DNA of 64,000 nt from Micromussa lordhowensis (lineage: Eukaryota > Cnidaria > Anthozoa > Scleractinia > Lobophylliidae): the NCBI GenBank assembly GCA_964020085.1, contig OZ026598.1, positions 5,569,024-5,633,023 on the forward strand. Direction: 5' to 3'. This document shows positions 1 through 18,100 of this stretch, piece after piece (positions within the stretch are counted from its first letter, which is position 1; each line of letters opens with the position of its first letter). The notes below the pieces were generated by a model. That model saw only the letters and a program-made list of their open reading frames with translations. It had not been told where the DNA came from and did no database searches. A program made the translations under genes and the position numbers.

Positions 1-112
1 AAAGAGCCGAAAAAACTGGATGCTCTTGCAGGCTAGCCTTAGAAGGAACCATGGGAGAACAGATGTGATTTATTTATACATGAATGTATTTATCAACAAA
101 TTTCCAACTTAC

Positions 113-4954
<4,842 letters not shown>

Positions 4955-5094
4955 CTTGGTTACATAAGCTTGTAAGATGTGTGCAGCGTTGCACGTCTTA
5001 CCGAAGGGGACTGGGACGACATACATCTGAAAAAAGGGGAGGGGAGGGTGGGTGGGCTGTTCATCGCAAGAAATGATACTTAGCAGACGAGGCC

Positions 5095-5325
5095 GTAGGC
5101 TGAGTCGGCTAAAATCAGGCGATATTCTGCGAGATTGAGCAGGATAATTGTTTGATTATTCAACAAATTGATAACAAAACATCTTAACATTTTTAAATAT
5201 CTCTGTCGACATTTTCTCACTTCACTTTTTCTTCCCACGTACGAAGCTACGTGTACCGCCGGATATCTGTTACCTACGGATGACAGATATCGAGAGCATC
5301 ATGACCATATTTGGATAGTGTCGTA
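5095..5325 (+). repeat. Dispersed repeat, copy A
   Basis: This segment (GGCTAAAATCAGGCGATATT, then TATTCAACAAATTGATAACA, GTCGACATTTTCTCA and GATATCTGTTACCTACGGAT) reappears inverted and mildly diverged at 11898-12185 in intron 2 of the PTB-SH2 gene. No protein is encoded. It is probably a MITE or a fragment of a DNA transposon. Confidence 0.7.
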
Positions 5326-5332
5326 TTCTCGG

Positions 5333-5461
5333 TATTGGCCTGGAACTAGCTTGCAAGGGAGGCTCATGCGGGGGAATATCATTAAAAAGAGATGAATGTC
5401 ATTTGCATTTGAAAAGACTCCCCCGCATTAGCCTCAGTTTCAAGCTAGTTCCAGGCCAATA
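5333..5461. repeat. Hairpin MITE
   Basis: TATTGGCCTGGAACTAGCTTG at the left end is matched by its reverse complement at the right end, with GCGGGGGA/TCCCCCGC pairing further in. The element is 129 bp and has no coding content. Confidence 0.6.
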
Positions 5462-5973
5462 CTTTGTGCCTGATATATGTGAGTTTAGTTTCAAGCTTAT
5501 AAATCAGATTTCAAAAATTTATACACTTTCAAGGCAGAACGAAATGACCATTCGCTTTGTTTAGAATTCTATCAGGAGCCCATGATTCTATAGATTTTAA
5601 AATATTTTAATTTATTGTCTAAAATGTTTCAACAGGAGCCTTTAGACTTTAGACTGATCTTTGTGAGCCGTTGATAAAGCAAATTTATTCTCATATAACG
5701 TCGTCAGTTCTACTTAGTTCAAAGTTATTTGTGTCTGTGTTACATGTGTTTTTCCTGATCAGTTAATCTCGAAACCAGATCTCCCACGGCAAAGCGGATC
5801 AGTAACACCAGTGATGACGTCATCAAGCCAGGCCCTTGATCCTGTGACTAATTCTGAAAAATCATATTACTTTGTCGGGATTTTTTCATTGATTTCATAT
5901 TTTAATTTTAACCCTCATTACGCCGCTATGTACATATTTTGTTTCATTTCTAAAAGGTCAGATTTTCAAAATA

Positions 5974-7064
5974 CAGTCGAACCTCCAACCTCGTTCCCAA
6001 GGCCGTTTCCCTGGCTTGGGGACGGGGAGGGAAACGGCCCTGGGAACGAGGTTGTCGAACCTCAGTAAGTGATAACCTCTCCTAAGTGATCAGTTTTCAA
6101 AAATACTAAAATTCCAAGTCAAATCAAAATCAAATATTTGGAACCTTTTGTAAGCGACCACCTCTCGTAAGTGACCTCGTCGACCACTTTTAGAGCTAAA
6201 AATTTGAAATTTTCTTTTGTGATTTTTCACCTCCCGTCACTGACCACTTGACAGATAATAGAGCGGAAACTGAATAACATGATTCCTGTGTAAAGTAGAA
6301 GAGACGGAAATTTCTCAGTGGGTAAGTCTCTGTAGTTACCATGTGCTAAGGAGGAAAAAAGTTTGACCCAATATGAGGGTCGTCCAATACACCCAACTAG
6401 AGTCGATTCGTCTTTGGTATTTGCGATTCGCTAGGCCGGAAGTCGATTTGCGTGAGACTTGGACTATGCAGGGTCAAACTCGTTCCAACAAAATGAATAA
6501 CAGATAAAAAACGAAATAAACGCATAAGGTCTTCTAAAAATCCAGCCATGCATCTTTAACCGAAGTTGTCATGTGAACTCATATCATGAAGGCCAGGTCG
6601 CTGACGAATAAAACAGTTCCCACCCCGCGTTGTTGCCTGAAGTGAATAAATTTCCGGTGTGACGATTCGACTTTGCAAGAGACGATTCGCAACGAATAGA
6701 GCGAATCGACTCGAATCGCAACAAATTCACAACTCCGGTTCCTGTATACAGCGAATCGACTTCCGGTAAATCGATTGGGTGTATTGGACAGATAATAGAG
6801 CGGAAACTGGATAACAACGTGTTGTAGGATGATCGCATTCCTGTGTAAAGTGAAAGAGACGGAAATTTCTCAATGGGAAAGTAACCGGATTTTGTCTCGA
6901 AATTGACTTTTCAAATGAATTCAACATTTAAAACATGGCATGGGGTAAGTCTCTATAGTCACCATGTGCTAAGGAGGAAAAAAGTTTGACCCAATATGGT
7001 CTAAGCTCTCGTAAGCGACCACCTTCCGTAGGCTTAAATTTTTGAGTGTTCGGTTACGGGACTG
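5974..7064. mobile_element. TA-flanked pogo/Tigger-like element with nested insertion
   Basis: The ends CAGTCGAACC and GGGACTG are flanked by TA on both sides, as in Tc1/mariner-pogo elements. AAGCGACCACCT words occur near both ends. Inside, 6382-6789 is bounded by the inverted pair GTCCAATACACCCAA / TTGGGTGTATTGGAC and looks like a later insertion. It is flanked by two direct copies (6248-6372 and 6788-6995) of a segment containing AGAGACGGAAATTTCTCA and GAGGAAAAAAGTTTGACCC. No transposase ORF was found. Confidence 0.55.
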
Positions 7065-9049
7065 TATTGAAAAATTCGTAATTTTCTGGAAAAAGCATGA
7101 TTTCACAAAGGGATCGCATAGCTATATTTCCAACGTTGGCTTAAATCGAAACACGTCGAAAAAAGTTGGGTTTAATGAGAAACCGCGTTTCCTTTAGCAT
7201 TTAAAGAAACCGGATGTGTTCCCGTTATAATATCATAAGTTACCCTTTTACTCTACCAGCGCGCTTCGGTATTAAACATCATACAAAGCACACGAAAGCT
7301 GCACGGACTTAGTTTTTCTCTTTCTTTTGCACTTGTTTTATTTTTGGTTTTCCTCTTATTTTGTTTTTGTTTGTACCGTTTTACTTTGCATTTTGTGAAA
7401 CACAAAGGAAAAAATGTCTAAAGTTTTTGAGTTGTTTATTTCCGCGCACAGCTTGACGTAAGTAACCGGAAGTGAAATTTCGCCCCCCCCCCCTCCCCTA
7501 GCAACGGAAGTTTTGTTTTTAAGCTTTTGACCTCAAGTTGAAGGAATTTGCCACTGAATTCTTAGCTGATAGAAGTTATCAAATTAAATGTTTCACAACG
7601 TAGATCGCGCAACTTTAGATAGTTGCCAGAGCTCCGCGTGTTCAAATTTCGCAAATCCCTCGTTTATTACAGCTGGACATTTGTTTACTTTAGAATACAA
7701 GTAAAAATACTCTTTTCTCGAGTGCATATGGGTCATACGTTGAGAGCCCGGTGTTCTATCACAATACCCGACACAGCATTCAAATATACATTTTTGTAAT
7801 TTGCAAGCAATTAGCTTTTCAGTGATACATATATAAGGGTTTTGATGAAGATCACGGTTGTCACATCTGTGCAAAAAGGGCAGCGCATATTTCAACCTCC
7901 CCCCCTCCGTTAAGGGAGATGATGAAATCAATTTTTTGTCGCTTTTTTGCCAGACTAATCGCTGATCACACCTTGACTCTGATACTTTAAATATATTAAA
8001 AACACGATCAGCCTAAAAAAAATACATGTTAACTATTAGAGGACCAATTATGGAAAATCCTCCATTAAGTACAGGGGAGGACAAATATGGAATAGTTTGC
8101 CAGAGAGCTAAAAACAAAACTTGTCACAAGTTGTTAAAGGCTCAGTTAAGTCTTGTATACAACTAGAAAAACTAATATATGCATATTACAATAATAGAAT
8201 ACACATATAGATTCCAGATGAAAACTATGTTATGCTATAGCCTTAGCCATCACCATATTGTAAGTAACTGATACCTTATATTAGATTGGGGATCTTCCTT
8301 GAAAAGCCCAGCAAGGCTTGCTAAGATTTCCTGCCTTTATCTGAGCTATTCTTATGATCAAATATTTTGTTAAGTACCATTAATAAAGATTATTATTATT
8401 ATGCTCTCTTACAACTCTTAATGCTGTTAGTTTTATAGAAGGTAGTGGTGGATAAGGTCGTTCTTTCACTCTTTTCTTCTGTTTGTACCAAATCTTTAAC
8501 GGTTTAAGATTTCTTCTTGCCGCACGTTACAAATATTAATTAACTTGGCGCTCCAGTACTTTACTTCATAATATAAAATCTGCGGTTCCTTTGTTTTCGA
8601 GGCTCACCGACGGGGCTTTGCTAATGAGCTCTAATGGTGTGAAATTTCCCGAAAAGTGTTGCACACACCTTGACAGAGTCGTGATGAAAGCAAAAAAATA
8701 TTTTAGTGTTGAACGTTTCCCTCTTCACGCTTGAGGCTTCCTCCTCCGTCAGCGCTAACTAATCCCGCCTTAGTGGGAAGAAGAAAAACAAAATCTTCCC
8801 TGTTGCATCAGGTTATACGTAGGGAAGTGTATAATTTACACCATAAAAAGCATTTTGTAGTATAGACTCAGTTATAGAAAGTTCTGGTTCTGGGCGAGAC
8901 AGGGCGAATAAAAGGGAAAAAAATATTTGCATTGTTCCTTACTTCCGGTGACGGCATTTCCGGGTGAGTAGTTAATTTGGACACTGCTGACCACACAAGG
9001 CTCAATCGGGATTCGACCCGTTGCCGGCGTGACAGATCAGAGCGAGGAA

Positions 9050-11119
9050 ATGTTCAAGAGGCGAAGGAACAAAGCTAAAGAAGATTCTTTGATAGTTGAC
9101 AACAAGAAGCAGGAAAATCGGTCCTCGAAGATCACCACAGATTCGTCATTTGCGGACGAAAATGCCAATGGCAAAATTACGTTTTCAGAGCAGCGTGATC
9201 AAACGGATGGCTTTGACTCAGAAGGATTTGTTGACTTGGCACCCCAAGAAAACCAGCCTGAATTACTAGGACCCAAACAGCATTGCCAGGTATCTTACAG
9301 AATCATTACAGTTTTCATCACTTTACTTTAAATGGACTTTAAATGGACTTATAAGAAAAATCAACTTGAAAAAAGTTGAGCAAGTTTATGCGCGTAGATC
9401 TGGTTGGGCAATGCTTATTTTGCATGAAGTCTTAATTATTAGCCTGTAGGAGTTTTGTACTTTGAACCATTTTGCTATATGAATTACCAATCTTTTTGTC
9501 CAAGTATGAAGAATTTTACACCATTCCATCTAAACTGCAGCAAATAGGGTCACTTTTAAATGCGCGCTAGCTCCGTAAATACGCGACCCCGGTACCTGCA
9601 GGTTGATCTCCGGAAAAATTCCTTTATTTTGAAAGTGAGTAAGGAATTTGTCACGTACACATCATCTAGAGACTAGATGTAAAAGTATCATTGTTCGAAA
9701 TTGTTTTTCTTGAGGGTCGTAATAAGGTTGGAAGTGTATTTTTTTGTGAGACGTGTGTATAGAATGTAACCCAATATCGGTTAATTACCGATTGATATTG
9801 TCTGTGAAACAAATTTGTTAGACACTTATTAAATTCTAAAAAGCTCTTAATATTTCTTCAGCACCGTTAAATTAATGGAGAGTTATGATATTCTGGACTG
9901 GGTTACTAGATGAACTGTTTCCACAGCCTGAAATATTGTTTGGGAATGGTAGCTTCCAATTAAAAGAAGATATAACACTCCTTGATGATTTGACAGAGAG
10001 GGGCTATTAGGGCTGATTCCTGCACCAGTTGATAATTCTAATTACTCTGGGACCCTATCTATGTGCCTATATGCATTAGGCTGACAAAAGTTGTTTGGCT
10101 CTACCAAAAACTCTTGACAAAAGGAAGATCGGACTTGCTTGGTTAAAGTTTTCCTTCAGATCATAGCACATAAATTTAAAAATCTGTCAGTTTTCACACC
10201 TGACAAAAATTTGTCCTGCACTGAGACCGGACACCGGTGCCTTTTAAGTTTGGTAAACCTTGACAAAATTTGGTACATGTATCAGTGAACTGTTGACAGG
10301 TTTTTTAAAAAGAATAAACAAGAATATACTGTACAGGCCCTATGTATGAAACTTCACAATCTCAGACCAAGGTTATGCCATCTCAAACCAGAAATGAGTC
10401 TTCACCCATGGTATGGTATTAGAACTTGATCATTTTTGGCATAAAACTTCTTAAGGTGGCTTACTACAGTTTTTCTGAGACTCAGTAGTGCATGCTACCA
10501 TTGCCTGCCAGACGCCAGTATTAGTCGCGCGTGCAAAACTGACGCAAGTAACCCTAATAAGAAAGGAAAACCATTTCAGCATTTGAAAGGAGTTAAATCA
10601 CTTTGGTACATGATGCGATAGTTCAAACATGCGTTTAGCCTGGGGCCAATAAAATAATGACAGAATAGGTAGATAAAGTAGATAAACAACCGGTAAAAGA
10701 GCTCTAATTTACTCTTGCTTTCTTGCATGCAAGACATGGCGTCACATGAACGCACGCTTTAATAAAGGACATGCGCAATTCAATTCCCGTCCAAGGTTGT
10801 AAAAGCCAGTCTTTGATCGAGGATTGCTCGAAAACCTGTAAATTTCACAATTGATTTGTAGGGATGAATCTCGTTTAGAGCCAAATTTTTTAAAATATCT
10901 GTAAGACAGATTTTGAGCTACAGTATTTTTGATTTCACATTTTTTTAGTTTGTGGAAAATCTGCCTTACACGTTAAGATTTTTATTATCCAACTCTGCTT
11001 CCTAGAGTACAAATATCACGCGAAACGAGTACAAATAACAGATATTTGTACTCGTGTCATTCCTTCCGGCCGCGTGAAGTTCAAAACCTTGGCAAGTCAG
11101 AATTTTGGGAAAAGAAATC

Positions 11120-11151
<32 letters not shown>

Positions 11152-12608
11152 GTGTGTAGTATCGCTGTATATTTTTACTCATTGTTTGTATTTTGACTCG
11201 CCCTGCGGGCTCGTCAAAATACTGCACAACTCGTAAAAATATACAGCGATACTACACACCAAAACATCTAATAAGATATACTTATTCTTAACTACAGCAC
11301 TGCAGTCCTTTTCATTTTGCATCTATAGACAACTTTCTCTTTGTTGTATCTGCCCATTCATATTGCTGACTTTCCTCACAGCATGAGGCTTGGGTTACCT
11401 GTGGCTATATACAGGCTAGAGTAACCCCAACCTCTAGTGATGCTGTGATGGGGAAATACTGTTAGGTCAAACAATGAAGTTTAGAATAAGATATGCAAGT
11501 GTGCTTGTTTTCTAATCTTGCTTTTAATCATCTCTTTCTGTGCAGTATGTAGGAACGTTTGCTGTCAGTCTTGGTACTGGTGGAGAAGGTAAAAATACTC
11601 TAAAAACTCACAAGGAAAGAACACGATTTGTAAAAAAGAAACTTAATGAATATCAGGTAGGTTGCTTATTTTGTACTGCTTAGTGCATAAATTATATTGT
11701 CTTCTTTTAATTCTACATGAGGTCCACCAAAAGTAAAGGTCATATTAATTTATTTTTTATTAAAACACTTTTTGGAGGATTCTTGTTTTCCTTTGCATAC
11801 ATTCTGACTGGTAGAATAAGTGCAAAAACATCAAATTTACACTTCCAGTCTCATAGTCAAGTAATTATTATCAATCAGAATAATATTATATTTTATTATT
11901 CAACAAATTGTAACACTATCCAGATATGGTCATGATGCTCTCGATATCTGTCATCTGTAGGTAACAGATATCCGGTGGTATACATGTACGTAGCTTCGTA
12001 CGTGGGAAGAAAAAGTGAAATGAGAAAATGTCGACAGAGAGATTTAAAAATGTTAGGCTGTTTTGTTATCAATTTGTTAAATAATAAAACAATTATCCTG
12101 CTCAATCTCATGGAATATCGTCTGATTTTAGGCCTCGTCGGCTAAAATCAGACGATATTCCGTGCAATTTCGCACTGAGGATAATTGTTAAATATATTAT
12201 AAAGTATTTTCATTTATCCAGATGTTTTTAAATTCTCATTTACTGACATATTACCAGGCTTAGTTCACACTAGCGACATAAGTGACATACATTCGTATTA
12301 ATCATTTAATATGTCGCTAATGTGACCATCAGCATAAAGACATAACAAAGTATGTTGTTATGGTCATCTTGCTTTGTTGCTGTTATGTTTTGTTGCTATT
12401 ATGTCAGGATATTCACACTGCAAACATAATGACAAAATGGCCTTCTTATGTTGTCATTAGTTGTCATTACACTGTATGTCACTCATGTGAACTAGGCTTT
12501 ACCTTGATTTTTCTCATTCTTAGTACTGAGAATTTTCTGGTACATCAAGACAAGATGTATGGTTTGGTTTGTTTACTCTATTAATAATACACATGAAAAA
12601 ATTACTCA

Positions 12609-12640
<32 letters not shown>

Positions 12641-15155
12641 TGTAACACCAGTGCAAAAAGTGTAACACCAGTGCAAATTACACATCGTAATTCTGGAAAA
12701 TGATTGGCAGAAAGACAATGAGAAATTTTGTAGGCCAATGATATCATGTAAAGCAGTGACAAAAATTTTGTACGGAAACTCTGAAAAAAGTTTTCTCGAA
12801 TGCGAAAAAAATGGCTTCTAGAAAAATGGCATCTTCCGGCAGTTTTTCTCACAAATGTTTTCATGTTTGTATTACTAATAAGTAATCATTCAGTTTTCTC
12901 ATTCAATTTGAAATTAATTTGCTCTTGTGAGTTTTTCAAAAAGCTGAAATTGGACTCGCCAAAGCGGCCCCTGTAATTTCAGCTTTTTTGAAAACTCGCT
13001 CGTGCAAATTAATTCCAAATTGAACTCGAAACCGTATGATTACCTATACTAAACATAATGCTGTTGGGGGATGTAATACTGCACAAATTATTTAATACTC
13101 ACAGCATAATTGTTAATTTGACAATTCATATTTTTCAGTATGCTCAGAGAGGTGTAGGTGTAGCTATTCTAATCTCAACTGATGGAATCAAAGTTATATC
13201 TCCTGATGGCCAGGTAATTATATTTGTTTGTTTTCTAGCTTGTACATTATTTGTTCTCTTTAGTTTGATATATAATTGGGGTGGGATGGATGGCTGGGGT
13301 TTTTTGTATATCTGTCTCTGTTAAATTGAAGATGACGTTTAGTACAGGGGATTGTTACGAGTTATTTGCATGTTAAGTAGCCTGCGAACGCAGACGTATT
13401 TCCGGCTGTCACTGGTTCCGCCGAAAATAACGTCTGCGAACTCGAGCCAGAGATTGATTTCCGTGACGTCAAAACTTTTGTTTTGTTGTTGACCAATAAA
13501 ATTCACCGATGGAATATATGACACTCGCGTACACGCGCGACTCCGCGGGAACCGGCGATAATATTTTAGAACTGGAACTCGTTCGCAATGAGCGCCATCG
13601 AAACACCGAACAAGATTTTAACTTCTGAGGTTTGGTTTCTTTGCAAGGCAAACGTTTCCAGTGAAGAAAAGATAAAGGTGTTTGGAAAAAGTACAGTGGC
13701 AATTCACTCTGTCATTAATTCTGCGTTGAACTGAAGTCGATCTGTCCATCTACGTCGGGAGCGATCTTGCCGCCATTTGCTGCACCAAATGTTATAATCG
13801 TCTGCTTCGCTACAAAAGAGCTTTGGACAGAGTAGGAGAAATTGAAAATGAAATCAAACAAGATTTCCCAAATGACGCTGGGCCCGGCCGTTTGATTAAA
13901 ACTGTGTGCAAGTACAGTATGTAGATTCTTATCACGGATATCATATTTGTCCTCGTACGTTTTTCTTCGGAGACGCCGTAGCTTTACTTCGAGAAAGTTA
14001 TACGTTTGTCTAGAGACGTTCTTATGTTGTTTGCATATATATATCTGATCGAGGTTATGTTTCTCGAGCTCGATGTATTGTTTTATTCCTTCTTTTGTTT
14101 GTTCTGACATCACATGATGCAAATGTAGCTGTTTACGCGCAAGTCTGTTGACTGCGTTATCTGTGTTGCCCGGCGTCACAATATATGATGCAAGTAAGCA
14201 ACATGTTCACGGTAAATTTCATAGTTTGTCTCTCGAAAGCAAATTCTTGGAGACATATCTTGCATTAGAAATGAGTCTAAACCATGCATAAACACAGGGC
14301 AAATTACAGAGGTGTCAAACTCTGCAAAGCGACATGCCGATAACAGCGGAAACTATGCAAACTTTGCTATATAGCACAGTCTAACGGCTCAGCTCTACTA
14401 AAAATTAATCTTTATAACACAACATGAAGTGCCCTTCATAAACACGAGTGAAGCAACAAAAAGGTCGAAAGACCGAACAGAGAACGGCAAATGTACAAAT
14501 GTCACGAACCGTAGGAGTCGTGTAGGCTAGTCAACCTCATTTTACAATGGGCAAAGCCTAACAGACTTTCCAAATCCAGTTGGAAGATTAACAAAAACAA
14601 ATCGCAAGGCTTCCTCTTGATGCTTATTAAGGCTATCAAACCCGAAAACATCCCACACTTTCCTGAGCGCATCCTCCGCCATTTTTTAACACGCGTTTGC
14701 GAGAGCTCCACGCACGATTTCTACGTGTTACCTCTTCAGATATGCAAGGTGAAATGTGATTGGTTTACAAGAGCTGACGTCACGGAAATCGCTCTCGTGG
14801 CTCGAGTTCGCAGACGTTATTTTCGGCGGAACCAGTGACAGCCGGAAATACGTCTGCGTTCGCAGGCTACATGTTAAGCAGAACGTGTACAATAACTAAT
14901 ACCAGGCATCCATCACAGTTTATTGTGAAGATAATTATTAATTTATCAATAATTTGTAACTGGACATTCCATGTTATTTTTTCTTTTATAGCGTGTTAGA
15001 ATGGCCCATCCACTGCAGAGAATTTCTTTTGCCACCTGTGAACCAGAGTTTAGACTGTTTGCTTACATGTCGCATATTCCTTCCCCACTGGGGGCAGCTA
15101 TTCACTGCCATGTCTTCTTGTCTAAGTATACAAGGCAGGTGAGAATAATTTAGTC

Positions 15156-15192
<37 letters not shown>

Positions 15193-18100
15193 GTTTTCAT
15201 TGGCTTAGCCATCATGGGCTATGAGCCATTATACCATGCTCTATGAATATGGTAAGCGTACGCGTGATTTTTTTTATGCGTTTTTTTTAAAGTTTAGTTT
15301 GCTATAGTTTTGGGGCATTTTTAATAAAACAATTATTCCACTCGCCCTTGTTGGATATGAGATGCCCTTGTTGGATATGAGATGATTATAGCCAACTTGG
15401 CGCTATGCGCCTCGTTGGCTATCTACCATCTCATATCCAACGTGCGCTTGTGGAATAATTGTTAAATATGCTTGGACCTCAAATCAGTAACATCATGAAT
15501 AATTGTTTTAATTTGTTTTTTTGTTAAGACGGTTCTTAACTCCCATAGGTAGATGTACCTATTCCCACCCACAGAAATCATGTTTCTTTGACATTTTAGC
15601 CCACTATGATCTCACTAAATTATAAATATGATTAAGTCTTGCATAAGAAGTTATTGTAGTATGGAAATTTTACTATCTAAAATATATATAAACACGTTTG
15701 ATTTTGCAGTGTGCTTAATATTTTGTTTTATCTGAACGACAGGTTCAGAACCTTACAGCTTTGGTTGGGAAGGCATTTCAAGTGGCATTTACAGAATCAA
15801 AGTTCCCAAAAGGAACAGAACTTAAACTGGAACAGTTCAAGACAGAAGCCTCTGATAAACAAATTGTTCAAGGAAGGAGATGGGTATGTATCATAGTGAA
15901 TCAAATTGGGATACAGACTGCAGTGGAACACCGCCTTATGGTCACCTTGTTGTTACGTCCACTTCTTGTTATCCTGGAAACACCCAGATACCTTGTTGTA
16001 AGAAAACCCTCTTAATGCAGCCACCCTGTTAATACGGCTAATGCATGGCCATATTCTGAGATCTTAACCTGCATAATCCTTTATACAGCCACTGAAACCA
16101 GTTGTGTTCATCTAAGTTCCATTGTTCATACTGGATGTACTGATTGAAGGTTCTTAAATGAAAATCTGCATTCTGGGTACTTATTTAAGAACAGTTGTTT
16201 CTAAGAAATGCAGTTGTAATATATATGTTAAGACGTTGCGTCAGTTTAGACCAGTCATGAAATGTGACCATACCCCATTATATGGCCATCCTGATAATAC
16301 AGCCAAATTTTCATGGCCCGCTGGTGACCTGATTAATGGGGTTCTACCACAGGGGGTCCAAACACTCTATCAGCAGTGAAAATAAATGTACTGGTATTTA
16401 CATGTACAGTGTACCTGTGTTCCTGTGAGTCTTTTGAGTCGTTTAGAAGGGGTTTGAATGAAGCGAAGGCGGTTTACATTTCTGAATGTTATCTCATCTG
16501 CAGCTTTGTAATTATGACCCTCCGATTATGTCTCAAGTTTCGATTAACGTTGTTAACTATTAACTCTCATTGGGGGAGAGAAGGAGAAAAGAGACAAGAG
16601 ATGAAACTAAAATGAAGCTAGTTTTCTTTTGGTGCCCAATACAGATTGATAAAGCAATTAATATTCAGGTTAAGTTGGATTTTTTTGCTCTAGAGTCTTT
16701 TTTAAATCTCATTCAAGTTGTATTTAGACGTGGCTTTTCATCTGATCTGTGACTACACTTGACTGGACTTACTGTATGAGCATGTACTTTGTCAAAGCAG
16801 TCCTATTATTCTCTTGACAGACGCTTTTGTTTAGGTTTGAGAGCCGCGTGTGTCACAAACATAAAACAGAACACTCTGTGCGGACTTTCTGGTCAGTCTC
16901 ACGAGAGATAAATCCCCATCTTGGTAACAATCTTTGAGCTATCACTTCGAGAATTATTTGTGCGAGATAAATCTTCCAGTCTTGTGTCATTGTTTGCTTG
17001 ACATAAATACAGTTCCAGCAGTGTTAGTGAAATTTAGTGATGTGTAGTGTGATCCCAGCAAGAAGAAGAAAATGTGAAATTTTGAATAAACCAAGTTTTA
17101 ACGGCTAAATAGGACAATCTTTGCTGACAAGCAGCCTAGTAAAAATAGACTAGTAAAATACTGGGCCATAAACAAAAATAGAAAAAATACAGAATATAAG
17201 TTGGCTCACCAGTTAAAAAACATTAAAATTGCTTGACACAGGAACATACTAGGTAAATAACAGTTTATTTTTAATACTTGGTATGGACAACCTCGAATGA
17301 TGAGCCTGCACAAGGATTTCCTATTAATATTTTAATTCTGAAAAGAAAATACATTAACCAAGATTTAAGACGATTTCTGGCAACATTCCGATCATATTTG
17401 AGGCGTTACACAAATTGCTCAAGAGTCAGAAAACGTGAAATTACAACAACCAGAAATAAACTGCAATTGAAATAAAGCAACATACAAATTGAAAATGATG
17501 TCTTAGTACCTGAAGGGTAGATCCTCGTGCGGCAAATAAAAACTCGAGACGAAATAAAAGGCTAACACTGTCCGTGTACTTGTATTTGCTGACCGCGTGT
17601 CGAACTCAAGATAATGAACAAAGGTTACTTAGACTAAACGAAATGTGATCTAAAACACGTGTCCTTGATCGGAAGTGCCTACGTATTTGTGGCAATAATC
17701 AGTTAATAATCAATCTTAAAATCAATTAGCAAGTCAAAGTCTAAGGTCATTTATAACAATACTGATAGAGTGTTTGGGGCCCTTTTGGTTCAACTGTACC
17801 ATAAACTTTTAAAAGTTTAATTGTATTAACTAACTAATGACATGAGTTTTTGAATTAACTTAAAATGCTTCAGCTACTGTGAATTTGAAGCTACTGAAAG
17901 TAGCAGTTTTGTTGTGGTCTGCTGCTTTGCTAACATAATTGAGTCACAGTTACTTCATTTACGTTCCAGGCAAGGCTTGAGGCCCAGCACGGTCATGAGC
18001 ATTCCCAGCATGCAATTCAGGCAAGGTTAAAAAAGGAACAGGAAAAGTCACCACATAAAAGTCCAGTAACAGCAAGAAAGCAAGCCCCTCCTGCTACAGC

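Larger units (their letters stand above)
4955..9049. other. Divergent intergenic region between SDHB and the PTB-SH2 gene
   Basis: About 4.1 kb separates the two start codons. It must hold both promoters, but no core promoter element was recognised with confidence. The middle is occupied by a TA-flanked transposon with a nested inverted-repeat insertion, plus two smaller repeats. From about 7070 to 9049 no gene or clear repeat was seen apart from homopolymer runs. Short ORFs here lack recognisable content. Confidence 0.6.

Noticed and set aside
1..60. Possible next SDHB exon (KSIQ-like words on the minus strand)
   Set aside because: The expected NFYxQYK sequence before it and a good acceptor are missing, so the match looks accidental.
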